A stretch of 64,000 bases of DNA from contig JBDWUA010000006.1 in NCBI GenBank assembly GCA_039984715.1, positions 78,727 through 142,726 on the forward strand. The letters run 5' to 3'. Shown here one piece after another: positions 33,679 to 43,088 of this stretch (position 1 is the stretch's first letter; each line of letters opens with the position of its first letter). Below the pieces are notes generated by a model. The model had not been told where the DNA came from and made no database searches. It was given only the letters and a program-made list of their open reading frames with translations. The position numbers were made by a program, and so were the translations under genes. This stretch comes from JABSSA01 sp039984715. Lineage in GTDB: Bacteria; Pseudomonadota; Alphaproteobacteria; Rhodobacterales; Rhodobacteraceae.

Positions 33679-34884
33679 CTAGATCCGTTCCAGAATGATT
33701 GCAGCGCCCTGCCCGACACCAACGCACATTGTACACAAGGCGTATCGTCCACCAGACCGGCGCAATTGATACGCTGCCGACAGAATAAGACGCGCACCTG
33801 ACATCCCCAAAGGATGACCAATCGCAATTGCGCCACCGTTCGGGTTCACATGTGGCGCATCATCCGGCACACCCAACGCGCGCAAAGTCGCAAGACCCTG
33901 ACTGGCGAAGGCCTCATTCAATTCAATGACATCCATATCTTCGATACGCAGTCCTGCGCGCGCCAGCACTTTTTGTGTTGCAGGCACTGGTCCAATGCCC
34001 ATGACCCGCGGTGCAACACCTGCAGTCGCCATGCCGCACACGCGTACAATCGGGGTCAAACCATGGGCCTGAACTGCATCTTCGTTGGCCAATAACAGCG
34101 CGGCGGCGCCATCATTTACGCCAGACGCATTGCCCGCCGTGACGGTCATATCTGGACCATTGATCCCCTTTAACCCTGCTAACTTTTCCGCACTGGTGCC
34201 CGGTCGCGGATGTTCATCTGCGTCGACGATGAGCGGGGCACCTTTGCGCTGCGGGATTTCGACCGGCACGATCTCTTCGGCAAAAACGCCCGCTTGGGAC
34301 GCCGCCGCCCACCGGGCTTGGGACTGGGCTGCAAACGCGTCCTGATCTGCACGGTTGATATCATAATCCTGTGCAACATTATCGGCTGTTTGCGGCATGG
34401 ACTCTGTGCCGTATTTCTCTTTCATCTTTGGGTTCACAAAGCGCCATCCGATGGTCGTATCAAACACCGCATTGGCCCGAGAAAACGGAGTTGTCGCCTT
34501 GGGCATCACAAAAGGTGCGCGGCTCATGCTTTCCACACCACCCGCAACAAGCATGTCACAATCGCCAGATCGAATGGCACGTGCAGCCATTCCAACGGCG
34601 TCCATTCCTGATGCGCATAGACGGTTAATGGTGGCTCCGGGAACTTCGATGGGCAGGCCAGCCAACAATGCCGCCATACGCGCCACGTTCCGATTGCTTT
34701 CGCCAGCCTGATTGGCGTCGCCTAGAAAAACATCGTCCAGACGTGACCAATCCACTTGCGCGTTTCGCGCCATAAGCGCCGCAATCGGGATCGCCGCCAA
34801 GTCATCCGTTCGCACAGCAGACAACGCCCCGCCATACCGGCCAATTGGCGTACGCACCGCGTCGCAAATGAAAGCGTCAGTCAT
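33679..34884 (-). CDS. paaJ: PaaJ/PcaF, beta-ketoadipyl-CoA thiolase
   Basis: The product is 401 residues from the ATG at 34884 (AGGGGAT ribosome site), the usual length. Thiolase signatures: nucleophile Cys in INRLCASGMDAVGMAARAI, catalytic His in GGAIAIGHPLGMSGARLILS, and C-terminal YALCTMCVGVGQGAAIILER. It cleaves 3-oxoadipyl-CoA to succinyl-CoA and acetyl-CoA at the end of the phenylacetate pathway. It heads the operon paaJABCDE here, 13 bases before paaA. Confidence 0.92.
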   Translation of the reverse strand: MTDAFICDAVRTPIGRYGGALSAVRTDDLAAIPIAALMARNAQVDWSRLDDVFLGDANQAGESNRNVARMAALLAGLPIEVPGATINRLCASGMDAVGMAARAIRSGDCDMLVAGGVESMSRAPFVMPKATTPFSRANAVFDTTIGWRFVNPKMKEKYGTESMPQTADNVAQDYDINRADQDAFAAQSQARWAAASQAGVFAEEIVPVEIPQRKGAPLIVDADEHPRPGTSAEKLAGLKGINGPDMTVTAGNASGVNDGAAALLLANEDAVQAHGLTPIVRVCGMATAGVAPRVMGIGPVPATQKVLARAGLRIEDMDVIELNEAFASQGLATLRALGVPDDAPHVNPNGGAIAIGHPLGMSGARLILSAAYQLRRSGGRYALCTMCVGVGQGAAIILERI

Positions 34885-35179
34885 ATCATCCCCTAGCGAA
34901 CATGCCGCCATCAGCGCGGCATACTTGCACGTATACCGTATTCGCAAAGTCCGTTCAACATTTATGTTACTAAATTCATCACTATTATGTATTTCTTGTA
35001 ACTATATAAATTCATTTCGGTCCAGTTGGATTGAAAACACACCCCAAGCTAATCAATTTTCTTTTAGGTCAATCTGATACCTACCCTAGGGATTGTCTTT
35101 CCCTGCGCGTTCGTGATGTACAAGATTGTGGTGATTAAAGTTGCCCATCGGATTACCCGTTCGGAGTTTAAAGACAGCT
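34885..35179. promoter_or_regulatory. Divergent promoter region, paaJ operon / amidase
   Basis: The AT-rich spacer of about 295 bases has no gene. It must hold the paaJABCDE promoter on the minus strand and the amidase promoter on the plus strand. No clear copy of the 27524 palindrome is present; a weak partial match near 35018-35031 was not convincing. Confidence 0.4.
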
Positions 35180-36508
35180 ATGGCGCAAGACCTATGCAAG
35201 CTTTTAGCCACTCAGGCTGCGGAAAAAATCCGAGACGGCCACATCACTTCCGAAGCGTTGGTGAGTGCCTGTCTGGCTCGAATTTCTGAAACCGACGATG
35301 TGATCAAGGCATGGACTTGGATTGATCCAGATTACGCCCTTGCCCAAGCCAAAGAAGCTGACCGTATTGCGCAGGCTGGAAACGTGACCGGCGCGTTACA
35401 TGGCGTCCCAGTGGGCCTCAAGGACATTATCGACACCAAAGATATGCCGACACAATGCGGCACACCCATTCTGGCCGATCATCAACCCACAGCAGATGCG
35501 CGTTTGGTCGAACACTTGCGCAAGGCGGGTGCCGTCATCATGGGCAAGACCGCAACAACCGAATTCGCGTATATGCATCCCACCACAACAACCAATCCGC
35601 ATGACGCGTCACGATCTCCGGCGGGCTCGTCAAGCGGATCAGCGGCCGCAGTTGCAGCCCGACACGTGCCTTTGGCGGTCGGAACACAAACTGGCGGTTC
35701 AGTCATTCGACCTGCTTCTTTTTGCGGGGTTTATGGAATGAAACCATCGCGCGGGTTGATTTCGCGCACGGGTGTCTTTCGCACATCAAGAGCACTGGAT
35801 CATGTCGGCGGTTTCGCAAACTCGATCGAAGACATCAGTCTGCTGATCGACGTGCTTGGAGGCTATGACCGATCAGACCCTGATAGCTTTGCCGATGCTC
35901 GACCAAATCTGTTGAATAGCGCCCAAGACGAAACGTCCTTTGAACCGAACATCGCTTGGTTTGATTTTTCGTTTCATGATCGGTTGGATGATGGTGCCCG
36001 TTCCGGGTTTGATCGTTTGATTGACTCACTTGGCCCGCGTGTTGAACGGCTCTCGAATGTGCCGCAGGTGGCAAACCTGACAGATGTGCACAAAGCTATA
36101 TATGATTATGAACTGACGCAGAACATACGCAAAATTGCCGCCACGCATGGTCAGTTATTAAGTGATGAAATGCGTGCCGCCATTCAACACGGCACAAACA
36201 TCAGCCAAGATCAGTACGAAGACGCAATCGCGCTGAAAGAAAACGCAAACGCCTTTTTCCAAAGTCACTTTAACGATTTTGACGCGATCCTAGCGCCATC
36301 AGCAACAGGTGAAGCCCTGCCATTGTCCGCAGGTTCCACAGGAGATTCAGTGTTTTGCAAAATCTGGACGCTCGCCGGATTGCCCACATTGACGCTGCCC
36401 TTGTTGGCTGGCGAAAATAATTTGCCAATTGGTGTCCAATTGGTCGGTGCTGCGGGAAAAGACGATCATTTGATGCGTACGGCATCTTGGATCCAAAACG
36501 CGCTCTGA
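35180..36508 (+). CDS. Amidase-signature-family hydrolase
   Basis: The product is 442 residues from the ATG at 35180; 35141 is an alternative start and neither has a strong ribosome site. The amidase catalytic triad is visible: Lys in GVPVGLKDIIDTKDMP, the Gly/Ser-rich core SRSPAGSSSGSAAAVAARH with the cis-Ser, and the nucleophile region LAVGTQTGGSVIRPASFCGV. Substrate unknown; members hydrolyse aryl or alkyl amides. It is next to paa genes but on its own transcript, so an arylacetamide feeding phenylacetate is possible but not shown. Convergent with the FGE gene, 13 bases apart. Confidence 0.88.
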   Translation: MAQDLCKLLATQAAEKIRDGHITSEALVSACLARISETDDVIKAWTWIDPDYALAQAKEADRIAQAGNVTGALHGVPVGLKDIIDTKDMPTQCGTPILADHQPTADARLVEHLRKAGAVIMGKTATTEFAYMHPTTTTNPHDASRSPAGSSSGSAAAVAARHVPLAVGTQTGGSVIRPASFCGVYGMKPSRGLISRTGVFRTSRALDHVGGFANSIEDISLLIDVLGGYDRSDPDSFADARPNLLNSAQDETSFEPNIAWFDFSFHDRLDDGARSGFDRLIDSLGPRVERLSNVPQVANLTDVHKAIYDYELTQNIRKIAATHGQLLSDEMRAAIQHGTNISQDQYEDAIALKENANAFFQSHFNDFDAILAPSATGEALPLSAGSTGDSVFCKIWTLAGLPTLTLPLLAGENNLPIGVQLVGAAGKDDHLMRTASWIQNAL

Positions 36509-36521
36509 TTTGACCGTTTTC

Positions 36522-37454
36522 TTACGCGTCCCAAGCCACTCGGAACCCCATATGGGTCGTCGCGCTGTCTGGAGAATTTCCCGTGCGGGCCGCAATCCTG
36601 TACCGATAGCAATAGGAGTCGTGGCATAGGAATGACCCCCCTTTGATCAGCTTGTATCCGTTCGCCGCAGATTGCCGTTGATTACCGTTGGATGACAAGT
36701 GAAACGGTTCAGCCGTCCATTCCCACACGTTTCCAACCATGTTGAACAACCCAAAACCGTTCGGCTTGAAAGACCGCGCCGGTGCGGTTGTCTCATAACC
36801 ATCCAAACATGTATTTTTGTTGGGAAATTTTCCTTGCCAGATATTGCAAGGGAAATGACTGACATCATCCGGCGGCTCATCGCCCCAAGGGAACGCAACA
36901 TCACCCTGCCCGGCGCGCGCCGCATGTTCCCATTCTGCTTCTGTTGGTAAACGTGCCCCAATCCACTCTGCATACGCACGCGCGTCATTCCAAGAGACTT
37001 GCACAACCGGGTGATCCGGATGATACGCAGAACTTGCTGTCTCGGGACCATTCAGTTCTCGCCAATTGGCCCCATAAACTTGGCGCCACCACTGAACATT
37101 CGCCACGCCTTTGGTTAGACCCACATCGTCGCGCACCTGAGCCCAAAAGACAAAAGACCAGCCGTATCGTTCTGCCTCGGTTTGATACCCGGTGGCGTCT
37201 ACAAATGCGGCAAATTCCGCATTCGTCACAGTCGTTTCGCCCATAAAAAACGGTTCAAGTTTTTGTTCACGCACAGGAGATTCTGCGTCTTCGTGGATAA
37301 TCGGATGGGCGGTTCCGACCAATGCTGTACCGCCCGGAATTCGTTTTGCATTTGGCCGCATGCCTTTGCCCGCCCCAAACGGAACAGGCGTCACCGGGCG
37401 CGCATTACGATCCGATGCCGGAGAGCAACAAGAAGTCTGATCAGGTCGGGTCAT
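36522..37454 (-). CDS. Formylglycine-generating enzyme (FGE/SUMF1 type)
   Basis: The 310-residue protein shows the FGE-sulfatase domain: MGETTVTNAEFAAFVDATGY, ARLPTEAEWEHAARAGQGD, GLFNMVGNVWEWTAEPFH and, decisive, GGSFLCHDSYCYRYRIAART. The C-x4-C in CHDSYC equals the active-site and copper-binding cysteines of true FGE, which many family members (iron enzymes such as EgtB, or domain-only proteins) lack. FGE turns a Cys in type I sulfatases into formylglycine. No sulfatase gene is present in the window, so its partner lies elsewhere. The upstream 37,455-37,601 spacer holds its promoter. Confidence 0.9.
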   Translation of the reverse strand: MTRPDQTSCCSPASDRNARPVTPVPFGAGKGMRPNAKRIPGGTALVGTAHPIIHEDAESPVREQKLEPFFMGETTVTNAEFAAFVDATGYQTEAERYGWSFVFWAQVRDDVGLTKGVANVQWWRQVYGANWRELNGPETASSAYHPDHPVVQVSWNDARAYAEWIGARLPTEAEWEHAARAGQGDVAFPWGDEPPDDVSHFPCNIWQGKFPNKNTCLDGYETTAPARSFKPNGFGLFNMVGNVWEWTAEPFHLSSNGNQRQSAANGYKLIKGGSFLCHDSYCYRYRIAARTGNSPDSATTHMGFRVAWDA

Positions 37455-37601
37455 CGTGCAATGATTACCCTAATTTGACCACGATATCCAGATTTAGGTA
37501 TTTTATTCATCACGTTACAGCATTCCACGAATTGTCAGGCAATTCCATTCCGTGGACACAAAACTGTTTGGTTTGATGATGCGGGTCAAACGGAACCACG
37601 G

Positions 37602-39254
37602 TTATTTCAGCCATACACCGGGAGCCAGCAAGGCGGTGGGTTGTTGAACCTCAATCAGGTTAACACCGCCTCGCGCTTGGGCATCTGCCAATGCCTTGGC
37701 GAAACCATCAACATCGCTGACATGCGCCGCCCCGGCCCCAAAAGATTTTGCCAACGCGCAAAAGTCCGGATTGACCATGTCAGTACCGGACACACGCCCC
37801 GGAAACTCACGTTCCTGATGCACACGGATCGTTCCGTATCGTGCGTTATTTACAAGAATGACGGTCATGCGCAGATTGTGCTGACACGCGGTCGCCATCT
37901 CTTGCAGCGACATCATAAAACACCCATCCCCAGCGACAGCAAAGACGTCACGATCCGGGGACGCCGTCGCAGCCGCAACCGCTGCGGGCAGTCCATATCC
38001 CATCGACCCTGACGTTGGTGCCAATTGCGATCCCGGACGCCGATATCGATAAAACCGATGCAACCAGCCAGCATAGTTTCCAGCCCCGTTGCAAAAAATT
38101 GCATCTGGTGGCAACGCCTTGTTCAGATGGGCGAAAATTGGAACCAAAGGGTCATCCACGAAACTGTCGGGATCGCTATAACCCTCATAAGCTGACCGCA
38201 ATCCACGGCATCGGTCCGCGAACCGATCCGGTGCAATCGGGGCCCAATCGTTTACCGCTTCGCAAAAGCTTTGCGTATCCGAAACAAGCGAAATCTCGGG
38301 CTCATAAACGCGCCCCGGTTCCTCGGGTTCGGGAAAAACATGTGCCAACATTTGATCGGGCACAGGAGAGTTGACCAACGTGTACCCTTGTGTGGTCATC
38401 TCACCCAGCCTTGGGCCGACGGCGATCAATAAATCCGTTTCGGCCAGAGCGTCTTCTAGATAGGGCGTTTTACCAACAGCGAAATGGCCAACAAAATTCG
38501 GGTGTTCATGATCCATCAAACCCTGCGAACGCATCGACACGGAAACCGGAATGCTTTGTTTCTCGGCAAAGCTGGCCAAAGCCTTTATGCCCGCATCTGA
38601 CCAACCACCACCACCGGCCATGACCAAAGGGCGTTGCGCCTTTGATAAAGCTTGTTTTAGGGCGTCCAAACGTTCAGGCGCAGGTTGATAACGTGCAGCA
38701 GCGATCCGCCGCGGAGGCTGAGGTAATTCAATTTCGTCATAAAGCATGTCTTCGGGCAGTGACAAAACCACAGGGCCCGGACGACCTGACAACGCAGTGC
38801 GATATGCGCGCGTTACAAATTCCTGCATGCGCGTGGCGTCATCAATTTCAGCGACCCATTTGGCGACCTGACCAAACATGCGACGGTAATCAAGTTCTTG
38901 AAAGGCTTCGCGTTCGGTCATGTTGCGCGCAACTTGCCCAATGAACAGGATCATCGGAGTCGAATCCTGAAAGGCCACGTGCAATCCGGCACTGGCGTTT
39001 GTTGCACCGGGGCCGCGCGTCACCATTGCGATGCCGGGCTGGCCGGTCAGCTTGCCATAGGCATCCGCCGCCATCGCCGCACCGCCCTCTTGGCGACAGG
39101 TGGTAAATTCGATCTCGTTTTCACGTCCATGCAACGCATCCAAAACCGGCAGATAGCTTTCGCCCGGTACGCCAAACACATGGCGCGTGCCCTGACCAAT
39201 CAAAAGGTCAACAAGGTGGTCCGCAGCGCGGCGCGTATTCGCAGATTTGGTCAT
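37602..39254 (-). CDS. Thiamine-diphosphate enzyme, acetolactate-synthase-like (IlvB family)
   Basis: The product is 550 residues from the ATG at 39254 (a longer frame reaches 39296). It has an N-terminal PYR domain with the activating Glu in FTTCRQEGGAAMAADAYGKL, a central domain and a C-terminal PP domain with AVAGDGCFMMSLQEMATACQ (the GDG...N ThDP motif). It lies 72 bases after iolB and thus where iolD usually stands, but it is an IlvB-type protein, lacking the IolD N-terminus. No small regulatory subunit gene is nearby. It may act on a 2-oxo acid or a trihydroxycyclohexanedione-like diketone; the sequence does not decide. Confidence 0.82.
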   Translation of the reverse strand: MTKSANTRRAADHLVDLLIGQGTRHVFGVPGESYLPVLDALHGRENEIEFTTCRQEGGAAMAADAYGKLTGQPGIAMVTRGPGATNASAGLHVAFQDSTPMILFIGQVARNMTEREAFQELDYRRMFGQVAKWVAEIDDATRMQEFVTRAYRTALSGRPGPVVLSLPEDMLYDEIELPQPPRRIAAARYQPAPERLDALKQALSKAQRPLVMAGGGGWSDAGIKALASFAEKQSIPVSVSMRSQGLMDHEHPNFVGHFAVGKTPYLEDALAETDLLIAVGPRLGEMTTQGYTLVNSPVPDQMLAHVFPEPEEPGRVYEPEISLVSDTQSFCEAVNDWAPIAPDRFADRCRGLRSAYEGYSDPDSFVDDPLVPIFAHLNKALPPDAIFCNGAGNYAGWLHRFYRYRRPGSQLAPTSGSMGYGLPAAVAAATASPDRDVFAVAGDGCFMMSLQEMATACQHNLRMTVILVNNARYGTIRVHQEREFPGRVSGTDMVNPDFCALAKSFGAGAAHVSDVDGFAKALADAQARGGVNLIEVQQPTALLAPGVWLK

Positions 39255-39326
39255 ATTCAAAAGCCTGTTGGAAAGAGTCGTGCAATGTTCACACACACTC
39301 TGACCAATCGCCGACCAAGTGCAAGC

Positions 39327-40142
39327 TTAGCCGTTGTCGCGTTCGAAAATCCAATTGTGATCAGGATGGTTTTCAAATCGCCATTTGCGCAATGGGCCAG
39401 CCATAACATTCAGGTAATACAGCTCGTATCCATAGGGCGCACCGCAGGGGTGATGACCTTTGGGCACCAAAACGACATCGTGATCCTGTACGCTCATCGT
39501 TTCGTCCAACGTGCCGTCTTCTGTCCAAACACGCTGATGAGCGTATCCTTGTGACGGGTTCAGCCGATGGTAATAGGTTTCTTCAAGATATGTCATCTCG
39601 GGGTAATTGTCTTCATCGTGCCGATGCGGCGGATAAGATGACCAATGCCCGGAAGGTGTGAAAACTTCTGTCACCAAAAGGCTGTCAGCGACGTCACGCC
39701 CTTCCATGGCGATGTTGTTGATGTACCGTGTGTTGGTGCCTTTGCCCCGTTCTTCCAGCGAAATGCCTTCAGGACCAATCGCTTGTGCTGCATGCCCGCC
39801 GGTGCCCGGTGCGGAACACACTGCCAAAGTGCAATCTGTTGTCGCATGCGCCACCCAATCCGACCCGTTAGGAACGTAAAGGCAGGCGGGCGGCGTTTTT
39901 TCAAAGACGTTCATTCGATCGCCCATTTCGCCGAACTCTTGGCCACCAGCAGACAATTCTGCCTTGCCTTCGACCAGAACCAAAATGACTTCGCGTGCAT
40001 CCGTCTGTTCAGCGACCTTGTCGCCTGCGCGCAAACGATAAAGCCCAAAGCCCACATACCCCCAGCCCGCGCTGTCCGGTGTGATGTCGTGAACTTTACC
40101 CGTCGACGTGCTTGGCCTTACGCGTAGGTCACTCATTTTCAT
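39327..40142 (-). CDS. iolB: IolB, 5-deoxy-glucuronate isomerase
   Basis: The 271-residue bicupin matches IolB: YVGFGLYRLRAGDKVAEQTD, a CLYVPNGSDWVAHATTDC strand, the metal-binding PSGHWSSYPPHRHDEDNYPE (His and Glu ligands) and EETYYHRLNPSQGYAHQRVW, DETMSVQDHDVVLVPKGHHP. It isomerises 5-deoxy-D-glucuronate to 5-dehydro-2-deoxy-D-gluconate in inositol breakdown. It follows the iolC fusion gene by 21 bases. Confidence 0.94.
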   Translation of the reverse strand: MKMSDLRVRPSTSTGKVHDITPDSAGWGYVGFGLYRLRAGDKVAEQTDAREVILVLVEGKAELSAGGQEFGEMGDRMNVFEKTPPACLYVPNGSDWVAHATTDCTLAVCSAPGTGGHAAQAIGPEGISLEERGKGTNTRYINNIAMEGRDVADSLLVTEVFTPSGHWSSYPPHRHDEDNYPEMTYLEETYYHRLNPSQGYAHQRVWTEDGTLDETMSVQDHDVVLVPKGHHPCGAPYGYELYYLNVMAGPLRKWRFENHPDHNWIFERDNG

Positions 40143-40163
40143 TCCGATTCAATTGCTTAATTC

Positions 40164-42068
40164 CTAGACCTCAAGTGACGTCCGGGCATCATCCCACAGA
40201 TCGCACAGCGCCTGATAACGCCCCGCCATATCTGTAATCGCGTCTTCGGCGGGCAATTTGTCAAGCATATAGGCCGCTGCGGCATCTGAAAAGATTGTAC
40301 GCCCAACAGCGAACCCTTTGACCAGAGGGAATTTAGCGGCTGATTTGAAGCTTCTGGCAAGTGTTTCTTCGGACTCACCCAGCCCCAAAACAACGATGCC
40401 GTGGACATGTTTGTCATGGGACAAAATGCAATTGCATGTCATTTCCCACGCGGCATCAGACGTCATTGGTTCCAATTTCCACCAGTCAGGGTAAACGCCC
40501 ATGTCGTAAAACCGGTCGATCACTTTGGCGGTTGTATCGTCGTGTACGGGGCCCACTTTGGATGGAATAACCTCAAGTAAGAACTCAAGGCGGTTTCTTC
40601 GGGCCGCATGGAACAGACGTAAAACAACGTCCTCTTGCTGCGCTTTCAATTCAGCCGTGTCATCCGGGTGATAGAAACATAAAACCTTGACCACATGTTC
40701 CTTGGGCCATTCCGACAATCCACCAAAATCAGGGCCAACCTCGGGTTCTAATTCAAGCGGGCGCGATCCGGGCAATTCGACCGGTCGACCTATCCAAAGA
40801 CCTTGACCTGCGGCCTGGTACAATGCGTCACTGCCCAGTCTGCCGTCACACAACAATCCATACCCGTCGCGCCCATCCGCCACGTTTTCACAGGCCTGAA
40901 TACACAGCGATTTAAACGCGCCTATCTTTTCGACAGTCGCGCCTTTTAGGTCCTCCAACTGCATTCGATGATCGAATGCAAAGATGCGAACCGTATCCCA
41001 ATGCGTGGTGCGTGTCGTCGACCAGTGCAACTGTTCTAATTCTTGATCTTTGCGCAACGCCGGGGTTCTCACCCCCCGTTTCAAGAACGTCTGAAGTTCG
41101 GTCCATGATGGATATGCCGGGGCGCATCCATGCCGGCTGACCGCGAATGCCCCGCACGCGTTTGCATATGTCAGCGCAGTTGGCCAATCCTCGTCATCAA
41201 GCCAACCGCGTAGCAGGCCGGACATAAACCCATCCCCCGCGCCCAAAACATTGAAGACTTCGATTGGGAAACCAGGTCCTGCTTCGCCTTCATCCAACGA
41301 ATCTGCAATGTCGCCCGTAAAGGCCACGGCCCCCATAGGCCCGCGTTTGCACACAAGGGTGGCGTTGCTGACGGCGCGAACGGCGCGCAGCGCGGTGATC
41401 GTATCGGTCGATCCACCGGCGATGTGAAATTCTTCTTCGGTGCCAACGATCAGGTCAAAGTAATGCAATGTCGATTGCAGTTTTTTCGTTACTTTTTCGC
41501 TCTCTATAAAGCGTTCTTCGCCCGCCCCATGTCCGGCCAACCCCCAAAGATTTGGACGGTAATCAATATCCAACGCGGTCCGCGCACCGGATTTTCGGGC
41601 CAATTGTAAGGCCTTTATCACAGCGGCTTCAGTACTTGGATTACTCAGATGCGTCCCTGTCGCAACAACGGCACGGGCTTGTGCGATAAAGTCTGGATCG
41701 ATGTCATCAACACCCAACGCCATATCCGCACAGTTTTCGCGATAAAAGATGAGCGGAAACTGCTCTTCGTCGCGAATGCCCAGCAACACCAGCGCGGTCA
41801 GTCGTGTGGGGTCTGTGGCGACGCCTGTCACATCAACCCCTTCACGCACCAATTCCTCGCGGATATAACGGCCCATATGTTCATCGCCAACGCGGGTGAT
41901 CAACGCAGACTTCAAACCAAGGCGCGCCGTACCGACCGCCATGTTTGTTGGTGATCCCCCGACATATTTGTCAAACGATCTCATGTCTTCCAAACGTCCG
42001 CCCACTTGTCCACCATACAGATCGACCGACGAGCGGCCTATGGTGATCAAATCAAGTGGCTTGCTCAT
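40164..42068 (-). CDS. iolC: IolC fused to DUF2090: kinase plus aldolase-like domain
   Basis: The 634-residue protein has two domains. Residues about 1-330 are a PfkB kinase of the IolC type (TIGRSSVDLYGGQVGGRLED, then FNVLGAGDGFMSGLLRGWLD with the catalytic Asp). Residues about 340-634 are DUF2090, an aldolase-like TIM barrel (HWDTVRIFAFDHRMQLEDLK, VKVLCFYHPDDTAELKAQQE). The enzyme phosphorylates 5-dehydro-2-deoxygluconate and probably also cleaves the product to dihydroxyacetone phosphate and malonate semialdehyde. This fusion is common in Alphaproteobacteria. Start overlaps the iolG stop (ATGA). Confidence 0.92.
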   Translation of the reverse strand: MSKPLDLITIGRSSVDLYGGQVGGRLEDMRSFDKYVGGSPTNMAVGTARLGLKSALITRVGDEHMGRYIREELVREGVDVTGVATDPTRLTALVLLGIRDEEQFPLIFYRENCADMALGVDDIDPDFIAQARAVVATGTHLSNPSTEAAVIKALQLARKSGARTALDIDYRPNLWGLAGHGAGEERFIESEKVTKKLQSTLHYFDLIVGTEEEFHIAGGSTDTITALRAVRAVSNATLVCKRGPMGAVAFTGDIADSLDEGEAGPGFPIEVFNVLGAGDGFMSGLLRGWLDDEDWPTALTYANACGAFAVSRHGCAPAYPSWTELQTFLKRGVRTPALRKDQELEQLHWSTTRTTHWDTVRIFAFDHRMQLEDLKGATVEKIGAFKSLCIQACENVADGRDGYGLLCDGRLGSDALYQAAGQGLWIGRPVELPGSRPLELEPEVGPDFGGLSEWPKEHVVKVLCFYHPDDTAELKAQQEDVVLRLFHAARRNRLEFLLEVIPSKVGPVHDDTTAKVIDRFYDMGVYPDWWKLEPMTSDAAWEMTCNCILSHDKHVHGIVVLGLGESEETLARSFKSAAKFPLVKGFAVGRTIFSDAAAAYMLDKLPAEDAITDMAGRYQALCDLWDDARTSLEV

Positions 42069-43078
42069 GACCCGGTCTCCAAAACCTCTTTCAAATCGAC
42101 CACACGGCGTTCAATTACCGACAACAATGCAGCCTCGGCCAAGGCCAAGGCCATGTACCCATCATGCCCAGTCGTCGGGGTTTGAGTTTTTTCCGACAAG
42201 GATTTCACAAAGGCCGAAATTTCGACCGCGTAAGCATCCGCGTATCTGGACATGAAAAAGTCCTGCAACGCTGGACGCGTGAAGCCTTTGTCAGTGGCCA
42301 CTGTCACACGACTGAGGTGATGATTGTCCACGGCGACGGACCCTATTGACCCATGCACTTCGATGCGCTGATCGTATCCATACCGTGCTCTGCGTGAGTT
42401 GGTAATTGTGGCCTGACGCCCGCTGGCTGTTGTCAAAATGACGTTCGCGCTGTCATAATCACCAAGCTTGCCAATCTCTGGATCGACCAGATTGCTTGCT
42501 GCGGCTTGGACGGTCGTAATGTCTTCTTCAAGCAGCCAACGCGCAATATCAAAGTCGTGGATCGTCATATCCCGGAAAATCCCGCCGGACCGGGTGATGT
42601 AATCTGCCGGTGGCGGACCGGGATCGCGCGATGTGATCGTGACCATTTCGACATTGCCGATTTGCCCATCATCAATAGCGCTTTTTAAGGCTTGGAAATC
42701 TGGATCAAAACGCCGATTGAAACCAACCATTAAGGTCGCTTTGGCGTTTTCTACAATTGTCAGACATTCCCGAACGCGCGTCAGGTCCAGATCAATCGGT
42801 TTTTCGCAAAAGACGGCCTTTCCCAGTCGCGCAAACTGTTCAATCAGATCGGCATGCGTATCAGTCGGCGTACAAATGATCGCTGCGTCGACATCATCTG
42901 AATGTGCAATTTCGTCAATAGTCCGAATATCGCAACCATGCTTTTGCTGAACAAACTGCGCTGCCGCAGCAACTGGATCAGCGATGGCAACAAGCTTGGC
43001 GTCCGCAACTGTAGCAATTGCATCGGCATGGACCTGACCTATACGGCCAGCCCCAAGAACGGCAAATCTAACGTTCAT
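42065..43078 (-). CDS. iolG: IolG, inositol 2-dehydrogenase
   Basis: The 337-residue Gfo/Idh/MocA oxidoreductase has RFAVLGAGRIGQVHADAIAT as NAD-binding start, VFCEKPIDLDLTRVRECLTI (EKP catalytic Lys), FNRRFDPDF and GGIFRDMTIHDFDIARWLLE (D-x-x-I-H-D catalytic His). This set is typical of IolG, which oxidises myo-inositol to scyllo-inosose. It is flanked by an SDR and the iolC fusion in one transcript with the ABC transporter. Confidence 0.9.
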   Translation of the reverse strand: MNVRFAVLGAGRIGQVHADAIATVADAKLVAIADPVAAAAQFVQQKHGCDIRTIDEIAHSDDVDAAIICTPTDTHADLIEQFARLGKAVFCEKPIDLDLTRVRECLTIVENAKATLMVGFNRRFDPDFQALKSAIDDGQIGNVEMVTITSRDPGPPPADYITRSGGIFRDMTIHDFDIARWLLEEDITTVQAAASNLVDPEIGKLGDYDSANVILTTASGRQATITNSRRARYGYDQRIEVHGSIGSVAVDNHHLSRVTVATDKGFTRPALQDFFMSRYADAYAVEISAFVKSLSEKTQTPTTGHDGYMALALAEAALLSVIERRVVDLKEVLETGS

Positions 43079-43088
43079 TTAACTTCCT

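Noticed and set aside
35014..35034. Weak copy of the PaaR palindrome before paaJ
   Set aside because: Only about nine of sixteen core positions agree, no better than chance in AT-rich DNA.
37602..39254. Calling the ThDP enzyme IolD from its place in the inositol operon
   Set aside because: The N-terminal region and overall length match the IlvB/acetolactate-synthase group, not IolD.
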